A stretch of 23,839 nucleotides of DNA, from assembly GCA_034112285.1 (NCBI GenBank), contig JAWUVP010000056.1, forward strand, positions 1-23,839. Reading direction: 5' to 3'. The position numbers and the translations under genes were made by a program. Below, in pieces: positions 1 through 7,644 of the stretch. Within the stretch, counting starts at the first letter, position 1. The number at the start of each line of letters is the position of its first letter. Source of the DNA: JAWUVP01 sp034112285. Its GTDB lineage: Bacteria > Pseudomonadota > Gammaproteobacteria > JABDGN01. Below the pieces are notes generated by a model that did no database searches, was not told the DNA's origin, and saw nothing but the letters and a program-made list of their open reading frames with translations.

Positions 1-121
1 TTTTTTCTGTGTTAACTAAGTAACGAATAAACTCAGTTACGGGTAAAACAGGTTTAAACTCAGAATCGATGACCAACCAAGCAGGCTGATTATCAGATAG
101 TATTATGCGTTGTAATTTCAT
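1..121 (-). CDS. Tyrosine site-specific recombinase, N-terminus only (runs off left edge)
   Basis: Forty codons are visible, beginning MKLQRIILSD and including PAWLVIDSEF and TEFIRYL. From memory this resembles the opening of phage-integrase/Tn554-type tyrosine recombinases, whose first residues describe a bare 'value, past/current preference, x-FIRYL' SAM-like N-terminal arm. The catalytic R-H-R-Y domain would lie beyond the left edge, so activity cannot be judged. A GAGGA-type ribosome site (complement of 128-133) sits about seven bases before the ATG. It is divergent from the hsdM remnant, consistent with the edge of a mobile island. The family call rests on a short stretch and is moderate. 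Confidence 0.6.
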   Translation of the reverse strand, partial: MKLQRIILSDNQPAWLVIDSEFKPVLPVTEFIRYLVNTEK

Positions 122-436
122 AGCTATAGTCCTCATAAATGTGTAATTGACTGAAAAACAGTCAGATTCTACACGTTGAGGACGTTAAGGACGGTTATTG
201 AGATGTAGCCGATAATAAAGATTATCAGCTATAACGGAGGTGCCGGGGTGTGAGCTCCACACGTTCTAATCTTTAGCGCCTAACCTACATAGAAAATGTA
301 TTATTAATGCTATGCTCGGGTGCTATTTTTAAAACCAAAAATTAGAGGTTTGCCAGTGGATTCGCGGTTATCTTCGCATCCGAATGATGGGCGAACATCA
401 GACACTCAGTAAACGAATTAAAACAGGGACCACTGC
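122..436. other. Divergent spacer between recombinase and hsdM remnant, with three inverted repeats
   Basis: No coding frame is convincing here. Three small dyads occur: 148-164 (TGACTG, five A's, CAGTCA), 206-231 (TAGC-C-GATAAT, AAAG, ATTATC-A-GCTA, one mismatched pair) and 248-262 (GTGTG, five bases, CACAC). The heptamer ACACGTT occurs twice (171-177 and 259-265). They lie where the recombinase promoter and possible recombinase-binding sites would be. An AGGGAC ribosome-site-like stretch at 425-430 precedes the hsdM start. Confidence 0.4.
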
Positions 437-800
437 ATGACAAATAATCAACAACGTGCCGCCCTTCAGCGCCAAATCTGCGCTATTGCGAACGATGTGC
501 GCGGCTCAGTCGATGGCTGGGATATTCAAACAATATGTCCTTTGCACTCTGTCTTACCGCTTTATTAGCGAAATTTGGCCCTTTATACTGAGGCCGATGA
601 CGAGAGTATTCATTACGCCGACCTTAACGATGAGGTTATCACGCCAGACATTAAAGACGATGCGGTCAAAACTAAGGGTTATTTTATTTACCCCAGCCCG
701 TTATTTATCAATGTTGCAAAAAACACCAACAGCTACGAAAGCCTGAACACTGATTTGGCCACGAGTTTTTCTGCTATCGAAGCCTCGGCCAGTGGCGATC
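437..800 (+). pseudogene. hsdM: hsdM remnant: N-terminal ~120 codons of a type I restriction-modification methylase, frameshifted and truncated
   Basis: Three consecutive pieces match the N-terminal helical region of HsdM, the adenine methylase and specificity-complex subunit of type I restriction systems. The first starts at ATG 437 (MTNNQQRAALQRQI ... VRGSVDGWD). The second is in the next frame (FKQYVLCTLSYRFISE). The third returns to the first frame (ALYTEADDESIHYADLND ... YFIYPSPLFINVAKNTN ... FSAIEASASG). A one-base insertion near 522-526 and a one-base deletion near 570-574 explain the shifts; staying in the first frame meets TAG just before 570. Homology stops near 800, directly against the stop of the converging 408-residue gene. 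The intact family is about 500 residues or longer, so the whole methyltransferase domain (NPPF motif) is missing. It is non-functional as a methylase. Confidence 0.8.
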
Positions 801-805
801 ATGTG

Positions 806-2032
806 TTATGCAGCAGTTGCAGTCATAGGCGGAGCATTAGAGATTGTAAGCATGGGCTGAGAACTAAAAACCCTTTTAGATGGGGTGTGCTGAGTATATC
901 GGTGCACATGCCCAGCTAATAACTCATCCATATTCTCGAAATCTTGACCCATGGTGTTAACCATGCTTTTCAAAAACTCAATATACTCATAGCCTTCTTC
1001 ACGTAGGCTATACCACTGTAAGATTTGAGCTTCATATTTTGCGAAGTCTCGATCACTTAGCCTTTTCTTTCCGGGTACCACTTGTAGGTTAATATCTTGA
1101 AATGCTTGCATCGCATCCCAGTAGATAAAGGCTAAATTTTTCATGAACTCAGAGCCGGTATATTGTGTGGCAGCATCCATTTTATCGAGTGGCTGACTGC
1201 TTTCGTTGGCTAGTATTTTTAAGTCTTCGCTTACAAACCTTGCCCGAGTGTTCTTATTTATTTTTGACATCACACCACGAAAAATTGTTCCAATACCGGG
1301 AAAGTTTACAAATTCCATGATGATGGGTAACAGCGATAATCCCATGTTTGTGCTTGCACGAAGTTTTTGTTTATGGCTGCTGGTTCGTTGTAAATTGGTG
1401 GATTTTCGCATACGCAAGGACATGCTTATTTTACGCGCTTTGCGGAATGCGGCAATTTTTTTGCGCACCTGGCTGCTGTCGTTATATTGCAGCTTTGTAA
1501 AATGTCGCTTTGTTGTTTGCTTAGAGCTAGAGGCTACAAAATCTTGGTCATAAAAAGAAGCGATTTTCTGCTTATTTTCTATTCGTTCTAACATATTGTC
1601 TTGCCGCTTTGGTTGGCTAACAAAAGCGAAAACTTTAGTGCTTTTAGGATTTCTTAAATCCCAGCAAAGAGTGTCTATGGTATGCTCAAAGCTACCTGTC
1701 ATTATTTGTTGGTTTTGTTGCAAGTTGTTTATTACACAAGCTAATGGCTTACTTGCGTTCGCATAGATAATATAAGAATTATTTAAAGCGCCAAAGACCG
1801 ATGGTTGGCTATAAAGTTCGACATATTTCATGTCGGTACAAAAGGTGACGTAAACTAAGGTGTCTTCTTGGCGATGAACTATTTTTCTGATTTTAACAAT
1901 GCGATGCGGCAATCCGCCAGTTTCAGGCGTACGAAAGATAATGTCACCCACAGAAAAATTAACCCCTGGATTGATTGGCATTTCAGCTTGGGCGAGGCGA
2001 GTATTACCCTCTTCTATGAGTCGATATGACAT
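806..2032 (-). CDS. Hypothetical protein, 408 aa, no recognised domain
   Basis: I do not recognise a family. The predicted protein is soluble, with no signal peptide or clear membrane segment. Residues 1-140 look like a compact mixed alpha/beta domain (GVNFSVGDIIFRTP, then HRIVKIRKIVH). Residues 172-226 form a strongly basic, Ser/Lys/Arg-rich linker. Residues 295-365 look helical (EFMKNLAFIYWDAMQAF, YSLREEGYEYIEFLKSM). The C-terminus is short and unstructured, rich in Ala, Pro and Thr. An exact TATAAT (complement of 2069-2074) sits about 37 bases before the start, with a weak AAAGAG ribosome site. It is a lone gene whose stop abuts the hsdM remnant. The architecture would suit a secreted effector of an intracellular bacterium, but nothing in the sequence proves it. 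Confidence 0.65.
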   Translation of the reverse strand: MSYRLIEEGNTRLAQAEMPINPGVNFSVGDIIFRTPETGGLPHRIVKIRKIVHRQEDTLVYVTFCTDMKYVELYSQPSVFGALNNSYIIYANASKPLACVINNLQQNQQIMTGSFEHTIDTLCWDLRNPKSTKVFAFVSQPKRQDNMLERIENKQKIASFYDQDFVASSSKQTTKRHFTKLQYNDSSQVRKKIAAFRKARKISMSLRMRKSTNLQRTSSHKQKLRASTNMGLSLLPIIMEFVNFPGIGTIFRGVMSKINKNTRARFVSEDLKILANESSQPLDKMDAATQYTGSEFMKNLAFIYWDAMQAFQDINLQVVPGKKRLSDRDFAKYEAQILQWYSLREEGYEYIEFLKSMVNTMGQDFENMDELLAGHVHRYTQHTPSKRVFSSQPMLTISNAPPMTATAA

Positions 2033-2068
2033 AAGCTTTAGCTCTTTATTATTATTTTTATATTTAGA

Positions 2069-2074
2069 ATTATA
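2069..2074 (-). promoter_or_regulatory. -10 element of the 408-aa gene
   Basis: An exact TATAAT on the minus strand lies about 37 bases before the ATG at 2032. No good -35 hexamer is seen at 16-18 bases upstream. Confidence 0.4.
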
Positions 2075-2221
2075 GCATTGCTAGATTAACTGAACATTAA
2101 AGCTTTAAAATAAGAACAAGAAGCTCGGCTTGGGACATGGGGAAAACCTAAGTGTATGAATTAACTGTAAAAAATTCGCGGGCTCCAACAAAGCCTTTTA
2201 AACTTGGTTTAACGAAACAAA

Positions 2222-2254
2222 AGAAATGGACGCCAACGGCAGAAATGGCGCCAA
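2222..2254. repeat. Short direct repeat AGAAATGG(A)CGCCAA
   Basis: AGAAATGGACGCCAA at 2222-2236 is repeated as AGAAATGGCGCCAA at 2241-2254, differing by one base. It lies immediately beyond the stop codon of the MerR-type gene. No function is assigned. Confidence 0.5.
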
Positions 2255-2263
2255 TAATTTAAG

Positions 2264-2674
2264 CTATTGCTTGATTAATGTCGTCTTTAGATTTTGTAAA
2301 ATGGGACATTTTTCGATAGGCATTTTCCCATCACAAGCTTTTTCCCAAGTACTCAGTATTTTTTTAATTGAGGTTAATGTTTCAATCTTCTGCTCAATTT
2401 CCAAAATCTTTTTTTGTGTTTTTTCCTTAACCCGGATACTGGGAGCTTTTTTTGATTGTAAAGCAAAAAGCTCTTTGATTTCAGCTAAATCAAAACCGAC
2501 TCGCTTTGCATTGTTAATAAAATTAACCCGGCTGATGGTGTCTTCAGAGTAAAGGCGAAAACCGCCTGGACTACGCTTGATCTTGCCCAGCAAACAAAGC
2601 CGTTCATAATGGCGTAATGTAACAATAGTATTGTCAGTTAATTTGCCTAGCTCACCAATTTTATAATAATCCAT
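2264..2674 (-). CDS. MerR-family metal-responsive regulator, CueR-like
   Basis: A 136-residue MerR protein. The N-terminal winged helix opens YKIGELGKLTD, then LRHYERLCLLGKIKRSPGG and FRLYSED (residues 4-46). A second helix pair (NNAKRVGFDLAEIKELFAL) and a long dimerisation helix (about 80-112) follow. The C-terminal metal loop has Cys114 and Cys123 in ACDGKMPIEKCPIL. Aligned by eye to CueR, Ser79 falls where monovalent (Cu+/Ag+) sensors have Ser and divalent sensors have Cys, and CPI matches CueR. The Cys spacing is eight residues, against seven in E. coli CueR. The start is 9 bases past the oxidase stop, and the AGGA ribosome site overlaps that stop, so the two genes are co-transcribed. It probably activates the operon from the dyad at 4975-4990. 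Copper is inferred from the neighbour and Ser79. Confidence 0.85.
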   Translation of the reverse strand: MDYYKIGELGKLTDNTIVTLRHYERLCLLGKIKRSPGGFRLYSEDTISRVNFINNAKRVGFDLAEIKELFALQSKKAPSIRVKEKTQKKILEIEQKIETLTSIKKILSTWEKACDGKMPIEKCPILQNLKTTLIKQ

Positions 2675-2683
2675 TCATGTATC

Positions 2684-4954
2684 CTAAAACAATAATGACA
2701 GACCAACATTATAGCGGTCTTCAATTGTGGCTTCATTTTCTTCCGCTAATAATGATTTTTGTACGCCGTAATGTTGTGTATGCTGGTACTCAATATACAC
2801 CGCTAAATTTGGATTTAATTGATAGTACGGACGTACCGCCCATTCCAAACTATTTAAGCCATTACCAATTTCATCTTTGGCTACCGTTTTGGAGGCAAAA
2901 ACTCCCTCCATCGCTAATCGTAAAAAGACATGATGGGTTAATTGTGTATCGCGTGAAAACTCCGCCTTAAGTTTTAAGCTATCGTCATACCAATAACTTC
3001 GGATGTTAGTATCAACAAAATAAGGCATTAAACCTTCAATACCTATACCAGGCTGCACATAGGGCGTGTACGCGGGACGATAGACATAATTCATCCCCCC
3101 TTTAATCGCCCAAAATTGACTCAGTAAGTGCCAATAAAAAACATCGACATTAGCATGGGTTGTTTTACCCTTTTCCAGTTCGATATCTTCAGCATTAATT
3201 TCAAGCTTATTAAAATCTGTTCCCATGAAATTTTCAAATGATCCCTGCACGCTATCATGAAAAAAATCTCCGCCTACATCAAGCTCATTAGCATAATACC
3301 AGCGTGGCATGACATGTCCGGTGAGCCCAGAAAATTCACTTTTTGGCGTATCTGCATAACGAAAGATATTCGACATTCCTGCTTTCATATGAATTAAGTT
3401 ATGGCAGTGGAAGATCCATTGCCCATGGGCATCTGCATGCATATCTGCAATCACTGTGGCTCCGGGTGGTACATCAATAGTGTGTAATTTTGGGTCATAA
3501 GCGCCATGACCATTGCGCAAGATAAACCAATGGCCATGGATGTGCATAGGATGATGCATCATTGTGTCATTACGAAAAACCAGACGATACCATTTCCCGT
3601 GTTGGATCATAATCGGTTTAGCATCGTATTCTGGCAGCCCATTTAAAAACCAAACATATCTGTCCATGTAACCATCTAGTGTCATCTTAATGACGGTTAC
3701 CGGTGAATTCGGATTGTTAGTTTTAGTGAGTGAAACCAATTTGTCGTATTTAGTGGGCGATGAAATTGATGGTGTCATCGGCATAGAAGGCGTAGCGCCA
3801 TGCCTTGACGGGCTGTTTTTCATTTGATGGCCTCTGTGAGCGTCGTCTGACATCGGCATGTCATGAGGCATCATCATCGGCTTGGGCTTAGGAAATGGCC
3901 TTACCTCTTTATAATCCACCACCTGATTTGGCTGAGTGATTAGCGCACCTATGGCAGCGCCTGACGTATCAATTGATTCGCCATAAAGGATATAAGGCTT
4001 ATTCTTATTGATTTCAATCAGTACATCAAATGTTTCGCCTGGTGCCATGGTAAGTGAATTAATGAAATAGGGTTTTACATCATTACCATCAGCAGCAACA
4101 ACCTGCAATTTTGTCCCAGGTATTTTAACCAGGAATATGCTGCTAGCACCCGCATCGATAAAACGTAGTCGCACGATGTCTCCCACCTTAACACGCTTAG
4201 TCCATGGGTTTTTATTGGTATGACCATTCAATAGAAATGCATCGTAAGCCACATCACTCAAATCATAAATACTCATGCGCATAGTTTGCATCATTTTATA
4301 CGCATTGAGTATGTAGTCTTTATCTGCTGGAGTTTTGGCAGAATGATAGTCGCGGAAAAACTGTGCTAATGAAGGTTGTAATGGTTTTTTAATCGCATAG
4401 AAATCACCTTCTTTTTTTAAGTTTGCGTAGATTTGTTCTGGACGTGTATTACTCCAGTCAGACAACACAATAGCAACATCTTTATTGGAATGAATACGAG
4501 GTTTTGTTGGGGTGATAATCATGGCACCATACACACCCTCTTGCTCTTGAAAGTCTTTGTGCGCGTGATACCAGTATGTCCCAAATTGATGTAAGGTGAA
4601 ATGATAATGAAAGACCCCGCCAGGCGCAATAGGCTGCTGAGAAACACCCGGCACACCATCCATACGCCACGGTAAGATGATCCCATGCCAGTGCAATGAT
4701 GTACTGCGATTGATATGATTATGGACATTAATGGTGACCGTGTCCCCTTCTTTGAAATGTAAGGTCGGACCAGGTATTTGATTGTTGATGGCAATAGCTT
4801 TTACTTTTTTACCCGTAAAATTCACCACCTTATAAGCAATAGATAAATTAACTATTCTATTTTGTGCCAAAATCGAAAAGGGTAGGAATAAAGAGAGCAC
4901 CGCTATGACAATATAACGGGCTAGTGTGGTGAATAGAGTCATCATATTTTCCAT
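2684..4954 (-). CDS. copA: Multicopper oxidase (CopA type) fused to a CopB-like outer-membrane beta-barrel
   Basis: A 756-residue copper-detoxification protein. Residues 8-31 are a Sec-type signal peptide (ends SILA-QN); no twin-arginine motif is seen, although CopA oxidases are usually Tat exported. The oxidase domain covers about 32-540 and has every copper motif: HWHG 88-91, YWYHAH 127-132, HPMHIHG 468-474, and HCHNLIHMKAGM 516-527 (type 1 Cys517, His522, Met527). A Met/His-rich insert lies at about 355-393. From about 545 the chain reads like CopB: PRWYYANELDVGGDF, alternating aromatic strands, and a final Phe (VGLSLLF) typical of BAM-inserted barrels. CopA and CopB are normally separate genes. 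The next gene is the MerR regulator. The start is uncertain: ATG 4954 has a weak ribosome site and an almost absent leader from the predicted promoter; Met4 (4945) or Met5 (4942), behind GGA, may be used. Confidence 0.9.
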   Translation of the reverse strand: MENMMTLFTTLARYIVIAVLSLFLPFSILAQNRIVNLSIAYKVVNFTGKKVKAIAINNQIPGPTLHFKEGDTVTINVHNHINRSTSLHWHGIILPWRMDGVPGVSQQPIAPGGVFHYHFTLHQFGTYWYHAHKDFQEQEGVYGAMIITPTKPRIHSNKDVAIVLSDWSNTRPEQIYANLKKEGDFYAIKKPLQPSLAQFFRDYHSAKTPADKDYILNAYKMMQTMRMSIYDLSDVAYDAFLLNGHTNKNPWTKRVKVGDIVRLRFIDAGASSIFLVKIPGTKLQVVAADGNDVKPYFINSLTMAPGETFDVLIEINKNKPYILYGESIDTSGAAIGALITQPNQVVDYKEVRPFPKPKPMMMPHDMPMSDDAHRGHQMKNSPSRHGATPSMPMTPSISSPTKYDKLVSLTKTNNPNSPVTVIKMTLDGYMDRYVWFLNGLPEYDAKPIMIQHGKWYRLVFRNDTMMHHPMHIHGHWFILRNGHGAYDPKLHTIDVPPGATVIADMHADAHGQWIFHCHNLIHMKAGMSNIFRYADTPKSEFSGLTGHVMPRWYYANELDVGGDFFHDSVQGSFENFMGTDFNKLEINAEDIELEKGKTTHANVDVFYWHLLSQFWAIKGGMNYVYRPAYTPYVQPGIGIEGLMPYFVDTNIRSYWYDDSLKLKAEFSRDTQLTHHVFLRLAMEGVFASKTVAKDEIGNGLNSLEWAVRPYYQLNPNLAVYIEYQHTQHYGVQKSLLAEENEATIEDRYNVGLSLLF

Positions 4955-4965
4955 AAAACATATCC

Positions 4966-4997
4966 AGGTTAAAACTAATGTTTACGTTAGGGTTCAA
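4966..4997 (-). promoter_or_regulatory. MerR-type promoter/operator of the copper operon
   Basis: Minus-strand TTGAAC (-35, 4992-4997) and TAACCT (-10, 4966-4971) are separated by 20 bases, the over-long spacer typical of MerR-activated promoters. Inside the spacer lies the dyad CTAACGT-AA-ACATTAG (4975-4990), with seven-base arms and one mismatch. The predicted transcript start is near 4959. Position and geometry make it the likely target of the MerR protein encoded at the end of this operon. Confidence 0.6.
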
Positions 4998-5090
4998 GTG
5001 TGGAATGGTAGCGTAAGTTTCTTAACATCGCAACGGCTAAAGGAGTCTAATTGTCACGAAAATATAATTTTAAAAATTAGGTGGGGGCTG

Positions 5091-5136
5091 TTTGGTCATC
5101 AAGTAGCCTTGTTGTTATGGCTGCTTGATGACCAAA
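5091..5136. repeat. Long inverted repeat, 18-bp arms
   Basis: The left arm TTTGGTCATCAAGTAGCC (5091-5108) and the right arm 5119-5136 are reverse complements except for one position, which would be a G-U pair in plus-strand RNA. The loop is ten bases. It lies 86 bases past the queF stop, in the queF to copper-operon spacer, and lacks an immediate T-tract. It could be a REP-like element or a T-less terminator. Confidence 0.75.
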
Positions 5137-5153
5137 CCACTTGTGGCACCGAA

Positions 5154-5196
5154 AACCAGAATTACTGGTTGAATTGCTATTTGCTTTTCAGCAATT
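5154..5196 (-). terminator. Two small hairpins after queF, possible terminator
   Basis: AACCAG-AATTA-CTGGTT (5154-5170) and AATTGCT ... AGCAATT (5172-5196) form adjacent hairpins starting 25 bases beyond the queF stop. The stems are AT-rich and no strong U-tract follows, so termination would be weak. Confidence 0.3.
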
Positions 5197-5221
5197 AAAT
5201 TTGTCCGGTGCTTAGGAGTTG

Positions 5222-6064
5222 CTATTGGCGCACTTGCCGGTTATTAAAACTTTCAATGTTTTGTACTGGATTTAAAGAGCGCAGTGGGTTTATATCTAAC
5301 CCGCCTCTTCTAGTGTATCGGGCAAACACGGTTAATTTTGTCGGTTTAAATTTATTGAAAATATCCATGAAAATACGCTCAACGCATTGTTCATGGAATT
5401 CATTGTGATCTCTAAACGACACAATATATTTTAAAAGGCTTTCTTTGTTAATTTCTTTTCCCTCATAGCTTATTTCAACGCTCCCCCAATCGGGTTGGCC
5501 GGTGACCAAGCAATTTGATTTAAGCAAATTAGAATAGGCTGAAACACACACTTGCTCGCTCGCACCTTCTTCTAGCAATTCGCTGTTGGTGACATATTCG
5601 TCACATTCAATCTCTAAATCATCAAGACATTCAGACTCAAAAGAAGCTATGATTGTGCCATTGTAGTGGTCTAGTTTACAGAGCTTAACCACTGTCTGGC
5701 CCTGTGCTGCCTCAGTGATATCTTTTTCAAAAAGTTGTTGCACTTCATTCCAATTTTCAAATTTGGTATTGTTAAATGAGTTTAAATATAGCTTAAATGA
5801 TTTTGACTCAATGATATTGATTGAGTTTGAATCTATATAGAATTCAGCAACCGCCACCTGTGGTTTGCCTTTGGCGTTTAGCCATGAAACTTCATATGCA
5901 TTCCAAATGTCATAGCCGGTGAAGATTGGGGCGTCAGTTATGCCTAATTCGCGGCGTTTAATTGCACGTGGAATGGGAAATAACAGCGAGCTATCATACT
6001 GAGTAATGTAGGCCGATTTTGCGCCCAGTGGCGCGCCGTTTAAGCTGATTGAATTCGTCGTCAT
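5222..6064 (-). CDS. queF: NADPH-dependent 7-cyano-7-deazaguanine reductase (preQ0 reductase), long form
   Basis: QueF reduces preQ0 to preQ1 in queuosine tRNA modification, in the cytoplasm. At 280 residues this is the bimodular (YqcD-type) form of gammaproteobacteria. Visible signatures are ESKSFKLYLNSFN (86-98), the substrate-binding QueF motif; catalytic Cys185 in SNCLVTGQPDWGSV, with the paired Asp at 192; FHEQCVERI (223-231), with the conserved His-Glu; and GGLDINP (254-260). The start at 6064 has a strong AGAGGG ribosome site six bases upstream. It stands alone between two divergent or separate units, and no queuosine partner genes are in view. No frameshift or missing residue is seen. 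Confidence 0.96.
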   Translation of the reverse strand: MTTNSISLNGAPLGAKSAYITQYDSSLLFPIPRAIKRRELGITDAPIFTGYDIWNAYEVSWLNAKGKPQVAVAEFYIDSNSINIIESKSFKLYLNSFNNTKFENWNEVQQLFEKDITEAAQGQTVVKLCKLDHYNGTIIASFESECLDDLEIECDEYVTNSELLEEGASEQVCVSAYSNLLKSNCLVTGQPDWGSVEISYEGKEINKESLLKYIVSFRDHNEFHEQCVERIFMDIFNKFKPTKLTVFARYTRRGGLDINPLRSLNPVQNIESFNNRQVRQ

Positions 6065-6203
6065 GTCTGGCCCTCTTGATTAGAGATTGATAATACCAGT
6101 TGCGCTGACTATTTCAACATTGGAAGGGTTGTGGGTGTTATCAATATTATAGAGCAGAGTTTGACTGAATTAGACAAGATGGCTGCTCTGAGGCTTTGTA
6201 TAA

Positions 6204-6231
6204 TTGACTATAGAGTGAAACCGCCTATACT
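6204..6231 (+). promoter_or_regulatory. dbpA promoter
   Basis: TTGACT (6204-6209) and TATACT (6226-6231) are separated by 16 bases, close to the sigma-70 consensus. The transcript would start near 6238, about 24 bases before the TTG start of dbpA. A second exact TATAAT overlaps at 6199-6204 without a good -35. Confidence 0.55.
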
Positions 6232-6261
6232 CACCGCATTATCAACTTCGGACAATACATC

Positions 6262-7644
6262 TTGAATCAACCTAAATTTTCTATTCTAAACCTTAGCTCG
6301 CACCTAATGCAGAGCCTAGCGCAACTTAACTACGATAGCATGACCCCTATACAAGCGCTTAGCTTGCCGCCTATTCTCGATGGCAAAGATGTGGTTGCCC
6401 AAGCGAAAACGGGCTCGGGGAAAACTGCGGCCTTTGGCATTGGTATTTTATCAAAGCTAGATTTGAAAGCGAATCATGTACAGGCGCTGGTGCTTTGCCC
6501 AACTCGAGAATTGGCCGATCAAGTCTCCAAAGAAATTCGTAAATTAGCACGCATGACACCGAATATCAGAGTGCTTACAGTCTGTGGCGGCATCCCATTT
6601 AGTGCTCAGGCTACCTCTTTAGAACGAAAAGTTCATGTTGTTGTCGGCACACCAGGGCGCATTGAAGAGCATTTGGAAGAGCAAACACTCTCATTAGACC
6701 AGCTAGATATGCTTGTGCTAGATGAAGCCGATAGAATGCTTGATATGGGATTCCAGCCATCTATCGATGCTATTACCGCACAAATACAAAAGAAACGTCA
6801 AACACTGTTATTTAGCGCAACCTACCCCGAAAAAATTGAGAACATGACGCAACGGGTGATGATTGATCCCATAAAAGTTGAAGCCGACACCACGCATGAT
6901 GAGGCCAGCATTGAGCAGCATTTTTACGAAGTAAAAGATAATGATCAGCGTATAACCGCATTACGTTTAATCCTCTTACAGCAGCGCCCTGAATCTGCCC
7001 TGGTATTTTGCAACACCAAACGCGAGACGGATTCTGTTGCTGACAGGCTGAAAAATGATGGTTTTAGCGCGCTGGCTTTGAATGGTGATCTGGAACAAAA
7101 AGAACGCCGTGAAATACTGGTTCAATTTGCGAATAAAAGTATTTCCATACTGGTTGCTACCGATGTGGCCGCACGCGGCCTTGATATTAATAATATAGAC
7201 GCAATTATAAATTATAGTGTTTCACGTGAGCTTGAAGTGCATGTACATCGAATTGGGCGCACGGGTCGCGCAGGAAAAACCGGCAAAGCCTATTCTCTTT
7301 ATACCGAAGATGAGCAATATCAAATTAAGCGTCTGGAAGACTATTTAGAGCAATCGATTGAAACCGATGCCCTGCCCCCACTTAGCCTATTAAAAAAATC
7401 AGCCTATCATTCAGGCATGGCAACATTAAAAATCAATGGTGGAAAAAGCCAAAAAGTCCGTCCCGGTGATATTGTGGGTGCCTTAACAGGAGAGCATGGC
7501 GTCACAGGCGCAGATGTCGGCGATATTGATATTTTTGATCGCCGCGCTTATGTGGCGGTCAACAAAAAAGTGATAGATGTTGCCTTCAAAAAATTGAGCG
7601 AGGGAAAGTTGAAGGGCCGTTCATTTCGGGTTACGCGAATTTAA
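6262..7644 (+). CDS. dbpA: ATP-dependent RNA helicase DbpA (23S rRNA-directed DEAD-box)
   Basis: A DEAD-box helicase that acts in 50S subunit assembly by binding 23S rRNA hairpin 92. Core motifs in order: Q motif SMTPIQ (26-31), AKTGSGKT (48-55), PTRELADQ (80-87), GTPGR (129-133), DEAD (154-157), SAT (185-187), then TDVAARGLD and HRIGRTGRAG. The C-terminal 75 residues (MATLKINGG ... RPGDIVGALTGEHGVTGADVGDIDIFDR) are the specific DbpA RNA-binding domain, which separates it from other DEAD-box proteins. The start used is TTG at 6262, with GGA about ten bases before; the first ATG (6307) would cut into the Q-motif region. A hairpin with a T-tract at 7789-7825 probably ends the transcript. Single gene. 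Confidence 0.95.
   Translation: MNQPKFSILNLSSHLMQSLAQLNYDSMTPIQALSLPPILDGKDVVAQAKTGSGKTAAFGIGILSKLDLKANHVQALVLCPTRELADQVSKEIRKLARMTPNIRVLTVCGGIPFSAQATSLERKVHVVVGTPGRIEEHLEEQTLSLDQLDMLVLDEADRMLDMGFQPSIDAITAQIQKKRQTLLFSATYPEKIENMTQRVMIDPIKVEADTTHDEASIEQHFYEVKDNDQRITALRLILLQQRPESALVFCNTKRETDSVADRLKNDGFSALALNGDLEQKERREILVQFANKSISILVATDVAARGLDINNIDAIINYSVSRELEVHVHRIGRTGRAGKTGKAYSLYTEDEQYQIKRLEDYLEQSIETDALPPLSLLKKSAYHSGMATLKINGGKSQKVRPGDIVGALTGEHGVTGADVGDIDIFDRRAYVAVNKKVIDVAFKKLSEGKLKGRSFRVTRI

Noticed and set aside
2224..2262. Terminator after the MerR gene
   Set aside because: Repeats here are direct, not inverted, and there is no T-tract on the minus strand.
5222..5408. Plus-strand open frame over the queF 3' end
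   Set aside because: It is the antisense shadow of queF; queF has all family motifs.
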